Assembly (NCBI RefSeq): GCF_011516645.4
Contig: NZ_CP088285.1
Coordinates: 9,070,501-9,134,500 of the forward strand
DNA length: 64,000 nt
Reading direction: 5' to 3'
Source: Bradyrhizobium septentrionale
GTDB taxonomy: Bacteria; Pseudomonadota; Alphaproteobacteria; Rhizobiales; Xanthobacteraceae
The notes below the pieces were generated by a model. That model worked only from the letters and a program-made list of their open reading frames with translations. It had not been told where the DNA came from and did no database searches. Position 1 is the stretch's first letter; each line of letters begins with the position of its first letter. This document shows positions 18,814 to 28,024 of this stretch, piece by piece. Made by a program: the position numbers and the translations under genes.

Positions 18814-21800
18814 TCAGGATGCACGAGGACGACGGACCAGCCAATCCGTCTGGCTGAGCACTTCGTCGGCATCCCTGATCTCGGCGAGATCCTGCCCCGC
18901 ATCGAAGCGGGCGCGCACCGGCGCAAGCACTTCCGGCACCGCATCCACCCGGCCATTGCCGGCGTACAGGCGTGCAAGTCCCAGCGCGCTGCGCAGCTCG
19001 AACGTCTTCGTCTGCTGCCTTCGGGCAATGTCGAGGGCGCGGTGGTAGGCATCCTCGGCGCCGGAAATGTCAGGGGTGTCGCGACGTGACAGCAGCTCAC
19101 CCCGCACGCGGTGTAGCTCGGCATCCAGCCAGTGCTGCCCGGACTGCTCGGTCGCGTCGATCAGCTCATTGATGATGTCGAGCCCCGCCACGACATGCCC
19201 GGCCTCTGCACTCGCCACCGCAATCTGCAATCCCCAGAACGGCTCACAGAGGTAGCAGTCGTTCTCGTGAAGCAACGTCCAGCCACGCTGCATCTCCGCG
19301 AGACCTGCCGCCCGGTCGCCGGCGCGCCACTTCGCCAGACCATTGAGATAGGTGCCGGCGGCAACATACAGCGGCATCGTGTGGTCTTGCGCCAGGCCCA
19401 GGGCAAGGATCGTCTCGGTCTGCCGCAACCTGCTGCCGCACAGCCCGTCGAAAACCGCCTTGTGAACCAGAGCATTGGCACGGGCGAGCGCGCGCTGCTC
19501 CCCGGCGACGCTCACCGCTGCGCCCGCGAGCTGTCGGGCTCGATCGATCTCGCCAAGCGGCCAAAGCACCAAGGCCAGAAATCTCATGATGACGAAGGGC
19601 AGGTCGAGCGTCGATGCCTTGAAGGTTGCCGGATCCGGCTCGGTCGTATAGGCCGCGAACGCCTGCTCGAGATGGATTTGCGCGTTGAGGTAATCGCCCG
19701 CGAACCAGGCGGTCACCCCGCTGCTCCAGCGCGCGACGATCGTCGCCACCGGCGATTCCGGATGCCGTTCCGCCGCGCCCATGATCGCCTCCTCCAACTC
19801 CCGCATCGGCGCGAGCTCGCCGTGGGTCAAGCAGGCGTTGAAGAGGCCCGACTGGATCGGCGCCAGTTCGATTGGATCATCAATACCAGAGGCGAACTGC
19901 CGGGCGCGTGTCCAGGCGGCCACCGTCTCGGGGGCGCTGTGCCCAAGATTGCCTCGCAGCGCGCGGCCGTACGCGATTTGCAGATGGAGCCGGCCAATCA
20001 TCCGACCCGGCTCGTCGGGCAGTTCATCGGCGATGGCGACCGCCTTGCCGAGATGTGCGATCGCCTCGCAATAGGCCGAGCGCTTCAGCGCCTGCTGACC
20101 CGCCTTGCGCCACCACGCCAGCGCGGTGTCGCCGAGCCCTGCCTCGGTGAAATGATACGCAACGACTTCCGGCTCGATCTCGGCGATCTCGGCAAACTTG
20201 TCGCGCAGCACGTCGCCAATGTGCTTGTGCAGCAATTGCCGCCGGCTCTTGAGCAAGCTCTCGTAAGCCGCTTCCTGAACCAACGCATGCTTGAAGCTGT
20301 AGCTTGCATCCGGCGGCGTGCCCCGGCGCAACAGCAACTCGGCCTCTTCGAGCTGGGCAAGCGCCGCGCCAAGGGTCAGATCATCGCGCCCGGCCACGCT
20401 GCGCAGCAGCGCATATGAGAACTCGCGACCGATCGCTGCACCGATCTGCGCCACCTCCTTGACCGGCGCCAGCCGGTCGAGCCGGGCCATCAGCGAGTCC
20501 TGCAGCGTCGCCGGGATCGCAAGCGGCGGCAGCGGATTGTCGAGGCGATAGCGCCCGGCATTCTCGACCAGCAGCCCCGACTCCATGATCATCTTGGTCA
20601 GTTCCTCGACGAACAGCGGGACGCCATCCGTCCGCTCGATGATCTGCGTCATCATTTCGCCGGGCAGCAACCGACCGACGGTCACCTGCTCGATCAGCGC
20701 GCGCGTGTCCTGCCGGTCGAGGCGATCGAGCCGCAGAAGGCTGACATTTGCGAGCCCAGCCCACGGCGGCTCGAACTCGGGCCTGAATGTCATGAGCATG
20801 AGGATCGGCAGCCCCCTGATCCGGTCGACCGCGAGGTCGAGCAGTTCGAGCGATGTGGCGTCGGCCCAATGCATGTCTTCGCAGACGACAAGCACCGACT
20901 GCTGCCTGGCGAGGCCCTCGAGCTGGTCGAGCAGCGCTGCGAATGTCTGCCGCCGCTGCTGCGCCGGGCTCATGCCCAGCGGCGGATAGCGGTCGCCGGT
21001 CGGGATCGACAGCAGCGCCGCGATCAGCGGCGTCACGCTGGCCACCTGCTGCGTCCCGAGCGCCAGCATGGCTTCGAGCTTGTCCAGCTTCTGCTCCGGC
21101 AGATCATCCGACCTGATGCCGGCGGCGCGCTCGAGCTGGGCGGCGAAGGGATGCAGCGCGCTGTTGGTGTGATAGGGCGAGCATTGATACCGCACACGGC
21201 GATGCGTCCCGGGCGGGAGGCTGTCGGAGAGCATCGCCACGATGCGCGACTTGCCGATACCCGCTTCGCCCGATATCAGCACGGCCTGGCCTTGGCCCTG
21301 CCACGCCAGTTGCTGGCGCGATAGCACAAATTCGATCTCCGCCTTGCGGCCGACGAAGCCGATCGAACGCGCGGTGCGCACCGCCTCGAAGCGGCTTTCC
21401 GATGCCAGTTCGCCTTCGACAGCCCACACCGCGATCGGCTCGGCGATGCCCTTGACCTCGCGGCGACCGAGGTTGCGAAGCGTGAACAGATTGCCGAGCA
21501 GCCGGCGTGTCGAGGCGGCCACGACGACCACACCAGGCTCCGCCAGGCCCTGCAGCCGCGCGGCGATGTTCGGCGCATCGCCGACCATCGCCTGCTCCTC
21601 CGATGCGCCGCCGGAGACGAGGTCGCCGACCACGACGAGCCCGCTCGCGATCGCGACCCGTACCGCTACTCCCTCCTCCGCGCGGGTCTCGAGCCCGCCG
21701 ATTGCGGCGATGACGTCGAGGCCGGCGCGCACCGCGCGCTCCGCGTCATCCTCGTGGGCACGGGGATAGCCGAAATAAGCGAGGATGCCATCGCCGATAA

Positions 21801-22173
21801 ATCTGGCAACGACGCCATCATATGCCGCGATCACCCCCGCACAGGCCGCGCGGTAGGCGCGGATCACCTCCCACATGTCCTCGGGGTCGAGACGCGCCGA
21901 CAAGGCCGTCGAGCCGACCAGGTCGCAGAACATCACGGTGAGGTGGCGGCGCTCGGCATCGTGCGGTGAAACCGGCGCGGCGATCAGTTCGGCTTGAGTG
22001 AAATCGGCGATCGCACGCAGCATCTTGCGGCGATGTCCGAGCAGGACCCCGAGCCTGTCGAAGTCTTCATCCGTCAACTCGGGAAGAACATCAACGTCGA
22101 TCCCGTTCTCGGCAAAACGCAGCGCGTATTGCCCAAGCCCCAGTTTCTCCAGCCATTCCGCAATCTGTTGCAT
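18814..22173 (-). CDS. SAM domain - class III adenylate/guanylate cyclase - AAA ATPase - TPR regulator
   Basis: 1119 residues. Order: a SAM-like domain (about 1-60, IAEWLEKLGLGQYALRF), a class III cyclase domain (about 75-235) with metal-binding aspartates D84 (FCDLVGST) and D128 (FIGDGI), then an STAND/AAA-type ATPase with Walker A GEAGIGKSR near 302-310, and a long alpha-helical TPR-like C-terminus. This build is common in rhizobia, with many copies per genome; it probably makes cAMP in response to a ligand sensed by the C-terminal part. The start is at MQQIAEWL (22171-22173), since the 73-residue upstream extension is unrelated. Confidence 0.9.
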   Translation of the reverse strand: MQQIAEWLEKLGLGQYALRFAENGIDVDVLPELTDEDFDRLGVLLGHRRKMLRAIADFTQAELIAAPVSPHDAERRHLTVMFCDLVGSTALSARLDPEDMWEVIRAYRAACAGVIAAYDGVVARFIGDGILAYFGYPRAHEDDAERAVRAGLDVIAAIGGLETRAEEGVAVRVAIASGLVVVGDLVSGGASEEQAMVGDAPNIAARLQGLAEPGVVVVAASTRRLLGNLFTLRNLGRREVKGIAEPIAVWAVEGELASESRFEAVRTARSIGFVGRKAEIEFVLSRQQLAWQGQGQAVLISGEAGIGKSRIVAMLSDSLPPGTHRRVRYQCSPYHTNSALHPFAAQLERAAGIRSDDLPEQKLDKLEAMLALGTQQVASVTPLIAALLSIPTGDRYPPLGMSPAQQRRQTFAALLDQLEGLARQQSVLVVCEDMHWADATSLELLDLAVDRIRGLPILMLMTFRPEFEPPWAGLANVSLLRLDRLDRQDTRALIEQVTVGRLLPGEMMTQIIERTDGVPLFVEELTKMIMESGLLVENAGRYRLDNPLPPLAIPATLQDSLMARLDRLAPVKEVAQIGAAIGREFSYALLRSVAGRDDLTLGAALAQLEEAELLLRRGTPPDASYSFKHALVQEAAYESLLKSRRQLLHKHIGDVLRDKFAEIAEIEPEVVAYHFTEAGLGDTALAWWRKAGQQALKRSAYCEAIAHLGKAVAIADELPDEPGRMIGRLHLQIAYGRALRGNLGHSAPETVAAWTRARQFASGIDDPIELAPIQSGLFNACLTHGELAPMRELEEAIMGAAERHPESPVATIVARWSSGVTAWFAGDYLNAQIHLEQAFAAYTTEPDPATFKASTLDLPFVIMRFLALVLWPLGEIDRARQLAGAAVSVAGEQRALARANALVHKAVFDGLCGSRLRQTETILALGLAQDHTMPLYVAAGTYLNGLAKWRAGDRAAGLAEMQRGWTLLHENDCYLCEPFWGLQIAVASAEAGHVVAGLDIINELIDATEQSGQHWLDAELHRVRGELLSRRDTPDISGAEDAYHRALDIARRQQTKTFELRSALGLARLYAGNGRVDAVPEVLAPVRARFDAGQDLAEIRDADEVLSQTDWLVRRPRAS

Positions 22174-22382
22174 TGGCACCACCGACGGGTTGACGGCTGG
22201 CCGAATTCCGGACCACGGAGAGCGCACGTTATCGCAATCTGTCCGGGGTGGCACCTTCTGTTTGCGGAAGTGCGCACGGAGCAGGACATGCGAATTGTGC
22301 CTTGTTGTGCCTTGGCGGTGCCCCGTTACAGCGGTCCTGCACGCTAACACACATTCGCAAGAATGCCGGCGGTCCGTTCCGG

Positions 22383-22416
22383 CGGAAAACAAAGGGCCGC
22401 CCGTGGGCGGCCCTTC
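22383..22416 (-). terminator. Rho-independent terminator of the band-7 gene
   Basis: On the minus strand AAGGGCCGCCC, a 2-base loop and GGGCGGCCCTT, followed by TGTTTTCC. The 11-bp stem is perfect and lies directly behind the band-7 stop at 22422. Confidence 0.85.
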
Positions 22417-22421
22417 TCCTC

Positions 22422-23585
22422 TTACGCGCTCTCGGGCGCCTTGAGGCGGACCAGCTTGGTCAGCAGGGCATCGAGGCCCTGGCCGTCGCCGGCATGCAGG
22501 TCGATGCGGCCGACCTTCTCGACCAGACGCTCGAGCGACTCCAGCTCCTTGAGCCGCAGCAGCAGAGGGTTCTCCTCCATCAGCTTGGCGGTGTTCAGGA
22601 GCGAACGCGTCGCCGCGGTCTCCTCCTGGCGGCGGATCAGGTTGGCCTTCGCCACCCGCTCCGCCTCCACCACCTTGTTGACCAGCTCGCGGATCTCGCC
22701 GGGCAGGATCACGTCCTTCACGCCGAGCTCGGTGACCTCGACGCCGGACTCCGCGACACGGCCGCGGACATAGTCGCGAAGCTCATCGTCGAGCGCGGCC
22801 TTCGCAGACTGCACCTCGTCCAGCGTGCGGCCGGCCACCGCCTCGCGGATCGCGAACTGCACCAAACGATACAGCCACGCATCCACGTCGGGCACCGTCG
22901 CCACGACCCGCTCGGGATCGACGATCCGGCGGAACGCAGTCAGCGTCACGCGCAGCGCGATGCGATCCTTGGTCAGCATCTCCTGCGCCGTGATCTCGGC
23001 CGCCTGGGGACGCAGGTCGAGGCGCTTGACCTCGATCTTGCGGCCCGCGATCCAGAACGCGTGCCGGCCGGGCGCGAGCCGCTCGACCAGCTTGCCCTCG
23101 ACCGTGAGCAGGCCTGCCTCGTGGTTCTCGACCACGGCCTCGGTGATGACGCCAGCCCGGTTGGGCTGGATCATCGCCAGATGCCGCGCGGTCACGCGGG
23201 GATCGTCGGCCACGTCGATGCGCTCGACATCGACCGAGGTTGCGACCTTCCAGTAGACGCGCGTCTGCCAGGGCGTCATCAGCTGCACGGGACGGCCGTC
23301 GAGGCTGACGATCGCGACCTCGTTGGCCTTGGTCTCGACCGCCTCGAACAGCGCTTCGGCGAGATCAGGGCGCGCGGCCTTGATCACTGCGAAGCGATCC
23401 GCGGGGAATTCGGTCCGCACGACGCTGAACACCTCGGCCTTGAGCTGATGCAGGGGATCGAACAGGCGGTGACGTCCGGGCGCGAGCACCTGCTCGAGCC
23501 GGCCGTCGCGCGTCAGCAACGCGCGCTCGCCATCCTTCACCGTCAACTTGGTCGTCAGGAAATGCCAGGTCTTGTTCAGAGTCAT
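22422..23585 (-). CDS. SPFH/band 7 domain protein (slipin-like)
   Basis: 387 residues from MTLNKTWHFLTTKLTVKDGERALL. The SPFH core spans about 150-330: ITAQEMLTKDRIALRVTLTAFRRIVDPE, IREAVAGRTLDEV and VTELGVKDVILPGEIRELVNKVVEAERVAKAN, the last being the prohibitin/stomatin helix. No clear N-terminal membrane helix is seen, so it may bind membranes peripherally. Role probably in membrane microdomain scaffolding or proteolysis control. A GGAG ribosome site precedes ATG 23583-23585; the longer frame has an Arg-rich non-homologous start. Confidence 0.85.
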   Translation of the reverse strand: MTLNKTWHFLTTKLTVKDGERALLTRDGRLEQVLAPGRHRLFDPLHQLKAEVFSVVRTEFPADRFAVIKAARPDLAEALFEAVETKANEVAIVSLDGRPVQLMTPWQTRVYWKVATSVDVERIDVADDPRVTARHLAMIQPNRAGVITEAVVENHEAGLLTVEGKLVERLAPGRHAFWIAGRKIEVKRLDLRPQAAEITAQEMLTKDRIALRVTLTAFRRIVDPERVVATVPDVDAWLYRLVQFAIREAVAGRTLDEVQSAKAALDDELRDYVRGRVAESGVEVTELGVKDVILPGEIRELVNKVVEAERVAKANLIRRQEETAATRSLLNTAKLMEENPLLLRLKELESLERLVEKVGRIDLHAGDGQGLDALLTKLVRLKAPESA

Positions 23586-23920
23586 GACACGTCTCCATTG
23601 TTGCCATCGGGCCCATGGGCCGGAGAGCGGGTTTCGTTTTGCAAAGGACGTGAGGACGCAAACGCGGCTTCCTGTCAGCCAAGCGGGCCGTGGCTTAGAG
23701 CCTGCGCGATGACGGGCGCACGCGCGCGTTCGCGCGACATTTGTCGCGCGGCCGAGCGGAGCCACCCGGCATCAGCGCAAGCGGTATCCACCGCGGCGCA
23801 AAGCCGGTCTCACAGTGTCTAGGTTCGGACGAAGAGCCTTGCGGCAAGACGGCCGGACTGCGACTGAAGCGCGCGTCCGGTCCCCTTCAGAGGCATCAGC
23901 TTTTCAGGCTGAAACGGAGC

Positions 23921-23993
23921 GCTTGGAGCGGGAATCGAACCCGCGACCCGATGAGTCTCATTCACCTGCTCTAACCAACTGAGCTATCCTTTG
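23921..23993 (-). tRNA. tRNA-like sequence B, apparent anticodon GAG, degenerate acceptor stem
   Basis: On the minus strand: TA, D-arm GCTC-AGTTGGTTA-GAGC, anticodon stem GGTGA/TCATC with 7-base loop ATGAGAC (anticodon GAG at 23957-23959), 5-base variable loop, and T-arm GCGGG-TTCGATT-CCCGC, all well formed. The acceptor pairs only in its inner three positions (CAAAGGA against TCCAAGC). The body is class I, without the long variable arm of true tRNA-Leu. Probably a tRNA pseudogene, or an unusual tRNA with a remodelled acceptor. Confidence 0.5.
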
Positions 23994-24063
23994 TGAGAAG
24001 ATCGGATTCGAACCGATACCTTCGGGATTTCATCCCCGACGCTCGCCCATGAGCTTCATCTCG
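23994..24063 (-). tRNA. tRNA-like sequence A, resembling initiator tRNA, 8-base anticodon loop
   Basis: Minus strand, ending exactly where sequence B begins. Acceptor CGAGATG/CTTCTCA (C1-A72 mismatch as in initiator tRNAs, one internal mismatch), D-arm GCTC-ATGGGC-GAGC, anticodon stem TCGGG/CCCGA with 8-base loop GATGAAAT, AGGT variable loop, T-arm ATCGG-TTCGAAT-CCGAT. The anticodon stem and following AGGT resemble tRNA-fMet, but the CAT anticodon is replaced; the base after T33 would read GAA. Possibly a decayed initiator tRNA or a specialised RNA. Confidence 0.5.
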
Positions 24064-24266
24064 TGGCCTTCATTTCGGCGGAACACGACACCGCAGAGCG
24101 GCACGCGCCAGTCGGGATCTCAGAGAGCCCGAACCCATGGCCGAAGCGAAGGAGCGGGCTAATAGACGAAGCACGTCCGGGTTGCAAGGGGCTTGCGAGA
24201 TTTTTTCAAGACGAAACGACGCGGCAACGCGCGCACCGCAACGCGCTCCGCCATTCCGAGGCCGTC

Positions 24267-25106
24267 TCACCCGCTGTGCGCGACATCCTGGAAGCAGCCG
24301 CGCAACCAGTCGATGGTGACGCGCGTCGCCGCATCGCGCTTGAGATGGCTCTGCACCAGCAGCCAGACATCGCGCCGCTTCGGCAGCAGCGTGGCGCGCA
24401 GCCGGCGGTCGGTCAGCAAGTCCACGCAACTATGTTCCGGCAGCACGCCGACCGCCTGATGCGACTGGATCAGTCTGTGGATGATCCGAACATTGTCGGT
24501 GACGCAGCGCGCGCGAAGCCGCTTCGCGCGCAGGAACAGCATTTCCGGAATCGCTCCGAGCTCATCGGGATAGGCGCACGTCACCGCTTCCCCCGCTGTT
24601 GCAGCGACCGGCTCGAAGAAATACAGCCTGACCTCCGCGAGTTTCGAGATCGCAAAATCGCCCTTGTCCGGCTTGCGCAGCCGGATCGCGAGATCGGCTT
24701 CCCAGCGCGAAAACTTGACGTTGTCGCTCGAGGTCAGGAATTGCAGCGTCAGGCCCGGATTGGCGCGCAGCAATTTGCTGGTGCGCGGCGCCAGCACCTC
24801 CTCCGCGATCGCATTGGTGGAGGCGATGCGCAGCCGGCCGACCGGGCCGGGCAGGCTTTCGCCGATCCGGCCGATCTCCTCGGCATGCGCGGCCATCGCC
24901 TGGATGTGGGCGAGCACCATGTCGCACTGCCGGGTCGGCCTGCGGACGCCGTCGGCGGCCTCGAACAGGCGAACGCCAAGCGCCCGCTCGATCCGCGCCA
25001 GCCTGCGGCCGACCGTCGTCTCGTCGATGCGCAGCCGCGCACTGGCGCCGGCATAGGTGCCCTCGTCCCTGACGGCTGCGATGATGCGAAGGTCGTCCCA
25101 GTTCAT
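24267..25106 (-). CDS. LysR family transcriptional regulator
   Basis: 279 residues. N-terminal winged HTH (MNWDDLRIIAAVRDEGTYAGASARLRIDETTVGRRLARIERALGVRLFE) and a LysR effector domain to residue about 270. It is divergent from the isochorismatase-GST pair, the arrangement in which LysR proteins usually control the neighbouring genes. The probable binding site GGCTGC-N10-GCAGCC lies in the shared upstream region. Confidence 0.9.
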   Translation of the reverse strand: MNWDDLRIIAAVRDEGTYAGASARLRIDETTVGRRLARIERALGVRLFEAADGVRRPTRQCDMVLAHIQAMAAHAEEIGRIGESLPGPVGRLRIASTNAIAEEVLAPRTSKLLRANPGLTLQFLTSSDNVKFSRWEADLAIRLRKPDKGDFAISKLAEVRLYFFEPVAATAGEAVTCAYPDELGAIPEMLFLRAKRLRARCVTDNVRIIHRLIQSHQAVGVLPEHSCVDLLTDRRLRATLLPKRRDVWLLVQSHLKRDAATRVTIDWLRGCFQDVAHSG

Positions 25107-25129
25107 CGCATCAGGCTACAGCGTGCGCC

Positions 25130-25151
25130 GGCTGCCTGCAATAACGCAGCC
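25130..25151. promoter_or_regulatory. Candidate LysR-type operator
   Basis: Inverted repeat GGCTGC-ctgcaataac-GCAGCC, 24 bp from the LysR start and about 85 bp from the hydrolase start. A further GGCTGCAATA copy follows at 25156. Position fits autoregulation and control of the divergent genes. Confidence 0.4.
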
Positions 25152-25234
25152 ACCGGCTGCAATATCCCTGCACTACGGCAGGCTGCTCCATGGCTATATT
25201 TTCGAAGAACACATCTCGTGGAGATTTGAAGACC

Positions 25235-25828
25235 ATGACAGCAGCCAAGACCCTGATGCAGCTTGCCGGCATCGACCTCACCCCGCCCCGCCTCGCGGAC
25301 AGCTGCCTGGTGCTGATCGATATCCAGAACGAATATCTCGCGGGTCCGCTGGCCTTGCCCGGCGCCAACCCGGCGATCGCACGCGCCGCCGCATTGCTCG
25401 CCCGCGCGCGCGAGAGCGGCGCCGCGATCTTCCACATCGCGCACAAGGGACAACCCGGAAGCCTGTTCGACCGCACCGCGGAGCGCGGCGCCATCGTCGC
25501 GCCGCTGGCACCGCGGCCCGGCGAGGCCGTGATCGAGAAGCAATTGCCGAACGCCTTCGCCGGCACCGACCTCAACGCGCAGCTTGCCGCGACCGGCCGC
25601 AAGGAGCTCGTGCTCGCCGGCTTCATGACGCATATGTGCGTGAGCTCGACGGCCCGCGCCGCGCTCGATCTCGGCTTCCGCACCACCATCGATGCCGACA
25701 GCTGCGCCACCCGCGACCTGCCCGACGGCACCGGCGGCACGATCGCGGCAAAGCTCATTCACGACGTCGCGCTCGCCGAACTGTCCGACCGCTTCGCCAT
25801 CATCGCCCGCGGCAACGCCCTCGCCTGA
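25235..25828 (+). CDS. Cysteine hydrolase, isochorismatase family
   Basis: 197 residues from MTAAKTLMQL. Triad visible: D29 (VLIDIQNEY), K102 (VIEKQLPNAF) and C135 (FMTHMCVSS). Members hydrolyse isochorismate, nicotinamide, carbamoyl or other amide bonds; the substrate here is open. The start at 25235 is preferred, with GTGGAG 13 bp upstream, over a 15-codon extension. Followed 10 bp later by a glutathione transferase gene, and likely controlled by the divergent LysR protein. Confidence 0.9.
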   Translation: MTAAKTLMQLAGIDLTPPRLADSCLVLIDIQNEYLAGPLALPGANPAIARAAALLARARESGAAIFHIAHKGQPGSLFDRTAERGAIVAPLAPRPGEAVIEKQLPNAFAGTDLNAQLAATGRKELVLAGFMTHMCVSSTARAALDLGFRTTIDADSCATRDLPDGTGGTIAAKLIHDVALAELSDRFAIIARGNALA

Positions 25829-25838
25829 GACATCAGCC

Positions 25839-26468
25839 ATGCTGCAGCTCTATTTCTGGCCGATGGCCTGCTCGCTCGCCAGCCGGATCGCGCTGATGGA
25901 GGCCGGCATCGAGGCGCGCTACCACATGGTCCATCTCTGGACCAAGAAGGTGCTGGACGACGACGGCGACTTCCGCGCCGTCTCGCCAAAGGGCGCGGTG
26001 CCCGTGCTGGTGCTCGAGAACGGCGAGCGGCTCACCGAGAGCGCTGCGGTGCTGCAATATATTGCGGACCTCAGGCCCGAACTCGGCCTGGCGCCGCCGC
26101 CCGGCCATCCGGACCGCTATCGCCTGCAGGAATGGCTGAGCTTCATCGGCACCGAGCTCCACAAGGGATTTTTGTTCCCGACCTTCTGGTACAAGGACGA
26201 TGCGGCCTTGGCCAAACCGCGCGAACGGATCGGACAGAATGTCGCAATCGTGGCCGCGCATCTCGCCGGCCGTGAATACCTCGTCGGCGAACGCTTCTCG
26301 GTCGCGGACGCGCATCTGGCCTGGGCATTGACGCTGCTCCGCCCTGCCGGCGTCGACGTCGCGCAATGGCCCGATCTCGCCGGCTATCTCGCGCGGATGC
26401 AGGCGCGGCCACAGGTCAAGGCCGCGATCGGCATCGAGACGCAATTGTGGAAGACAGTGACGGCGTGA
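25839..26468 (+). CDS. Glutathione S-transferase
   Basis: 209 residues. N-terminal thioredoxin fold (MLQLYFWPMACSLASRIALMEAGIEARYH, then VSPKGAVPVLVLENGERLTESAAVLQYIAD with the conserved cis-Pro and the glutathione-binding ES motif) and an alpha-helical C-domain with VGERFSVADAHLAWAL. Detoxification or isomerase-type conjugation in the cytoplasm. Likely in one operon with the hydrolase. Confidence 0.93.
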   Translation: MLQLYFWPMACSLASRIALMEAGIEARYHMVHLWTKKVLDDDGDFRAVSPKGAVPVLVLENGERLTESAAVLQYIADLRPELGLAPPPGHPDRYRLQEWLSFIGTELHKGFLFPTFWYKDDAALAKPRERIGQNVAIVAAHLAGREYLVGERFSVADAHLAWALTLLRPAGVDVAQWPDLAGYLARMQARPQVKAAIGIETQLWKTVTA

Positions 26469-26891
26469 TCGCAGCGAGCCCGAACCTCCAGACCCTCCGC
26501 TGGAGGGGGCAGAGGCGATGCGTGAGAACGCGAAGGCCGCAACGCCCGGCGATGCCGGCGCTTTTGTTTTGGGCAAACCACCTGGGACCCTTCCACAGCG
26601 CGCTCATGGGGATGCTTTGCGCAACCTCACGCTGAAGCAGGTGTCTTCTGCTGCTCACGATATCCACATTATGCACAGCACCCCGTAAATATACGTTGGT
26701 GTGAGTTGACAATCTAAAAAAATTCTCCGCGAGAGTCGCAAACCGAACCGACAGTCGCGCTTTCGTTCCGCACAGTAGCGTCGGGACGCGATCGAAGCTC
26801 ACCCAAAATCTGAATTGAACACGGAGCGTCAGCTCTCGTGACGCGGGCGAGCGTTGCGAGCAATGCTTTCGCTTGAGAAGGGGACTGCATC
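26469..26891. other. Intergenic region upstream of the phasin gene
   Basis: A GC stem CGCCCGGC-gat-GCCGGCG followed by CTTTTGTTTT at 26542-26570 is the likely terminator of the GST operon. The rest is AT-richer than its surroundings (26640-26740), and includes TTGACA at 26706-26711, which lacks a good -10. The phasin promoter is probably here. Confidence 0.6.
26542..26570 (+). terminator. Putative terminator behind the GST gene
   Basis: Stem CGCCCGGC-GAT-GCCGGCG with one bulged C, then CTTTTGTTTT. It lies 74 bp past the GST stop. Confidence 0.65.
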
Positions 26892-27338
26892 TTGAGTGAA
26901 GGTGAAATGAAAGTCACGGTGAACGATACGAATGTCTTCGGAATGCCGTTGTCGAGCTTTCCGAAGATCGGCTTGCCCGGCGTGATCGGCGATCTTGCCG
27001 AGCAGGGTTTTGCCCACGCGCGGGCCGCCTCCGGGCGGATGACCGAGGTGTTGGGCGAAACGTATTCGTGCAATGCGCGAGGCGCGGCCGACTACGCGCT
27101 CAAGGTGATCGAAATCTCCCACGCCAATGCCGCCTCCGCGCTCGATTTCTTCGCCCATCTTCTCGGCAGCAAGTCAGCGGCCGACGTCCTGACCTTGTCC
27201 ACTGAGCAGGCCCGCAAGGCCTTCGACACGGCATCGGACCAGAACAGGGAATTGTGGGCGCTTGGCCAGAAGCTTGCCACGGAGACAAGTGAGCCGGTCA
27301 GGAAGCACTTCGCCAGGGTTCTCCACCAAGCCGACTAA
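26892..27338 (+). CDS. Phasin family protein
   Basis: 148 residues if the TTG at 26892 is used, 143 from the ATG at 26907. All-helical, with PLSSFPKIGLPGVIGDLAEQGFAHARAASGRMTEVLGETYSCNARGAADYALKVIEIS and ...AASALDFFAHLLGSKSAADVL, as in Pfam phasin_2. Phasins coat polyhydroxybutyrate granules. No PHB gene is adjacent. Confidence 0.85.
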   Translation: MSEGEMKVTVNDTNVFGMPLSSFPKIGLPGVIGDLAEQGFAHARAASGRMTEVLGETYSCNARGAADYALKVIEISHANAASALDFFAHLLGSKSAADVLTLSTEQARKAFDTASDQNRELWALGQKLATETSEPVRKHFARVLHQAD

Positions 27339-27556
27339 AAGAGCGGCACTCAATTCACGTCGAGGATTCGTTTGAGGAGGGATCCGGCCGGTTGGAATAA
27401 GCCCAGCGACGAGCATGCAGCCCCCACTGCCCGATGCTCTGTCAAACGCAGCAGGTGCGCGATGCCCCCCAAAGTAGTCGCACCGGCAAACGGGCGCAAT
27501 CCAACCGGCCGGTACTTTTCTGCAAAGAGCAAGAAGCAATATCGAGGGAGGCTCAC

Positions 27557-27769
27557 ATGGGCATGCTCATGGTCAAATGTCCGCAAACCGGACACGCGAT
27601 TTCCACCGGCATCCGGACTGATCGCGAGAGCTTTAGACGCAGCGCGGTATTCTTCTCGCGCACCAATTGCCCATTCTGCCGCACTGATCACGCCTGGTTC
27701 GCGCGGGACGCCTGGGTCGATGAGCCGAGCATCCGCGTGCGGCGCCGCGGCGCCGGCTCACCGGCCTGA
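27557..27769 (+). CDS. Small hypothetical protein with zinc-ribbon-like cysteines
   Basis: 70 residues from ATG 27557, with GAGGGAGGCTC as ribosome site. One CPQTG and one CPFCRTDH motif enclose about 30 residues (ISTGIRTDRESFRRSAVFF). The four-ligand set C, C, C, H could hold a metal. It resembles small bradyrhizobial proteins of unknown function. The in-frame upstream extension (27434) is not conserved in character. Confidence 0.7.
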   Translation: MGMLMVKCPQTGHAISTGIRTDRESFRRSAVFFSRTNCPFCRTDHAWFARDAWVDEPSIRVRRRGAGSPA

Positions 27770-27810
27770 ACGACGACACAGACCATTGATGATCGCGATG
27801 GAGGGACGCC

Positions 27811-28008
27811 ATGGCGCGCATGCAGATCGCAACGGAAGCATCCACCTGGCTGGTGCAGGCCAAGGACTTTCTCAACGAGGCTCGACGGCTGAAGCCGGGA
27901 CCGGAGCGCAATGAATTGCGCCAGACAGCGAAGGTGCTGCGCGAGATTGCGAAGCTCGAGACGGCATCCGCCCCTGCAAAGAAGCTTGATCGGCGGCGGA
28001 GAAGCTGA
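27811..28008 (+). CDS. Small hypothetical protein, helical and basic at the C-terminus
   Basis: 65 residues, MARMQIATEASTWLVQAKDFLNEARRLKPGPERNELRQTAKVLREIAKLE and a tail KKLDRRRRS. It looks like one or two helices followed by a basic tail. GGAGGGACGCC gives a good ribosome site. Family unknown to me, but it is close to small proteins seen in rhizobia. Confidence 0.65.
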   Translation: MARMQIATEASTWLVQAKDFLNEARRLKPGPERNELRQTAKVLREIAKLETASAPAKKLDRRRRS

Positions 28009-28024
28009 TCGCATCGCAACGCGC

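Larger units (their letters stand above)
23586..24266. other. Intergenic region holding two tRNA-like sequences
   Basis: 680 bp between the band-7 start and the LysR stop. Apart from the two tRNA-like sequences at 23921-24063 nothing was recognised; the frames here are short and low in conservation features. Confidence 0.7.

Noticed and set aside
26706..26734. TTGACA as phasin promoter
   Set aside because: At 17 bp spacing the -10 position reads GCGAGA, so no sigma70 promoter.
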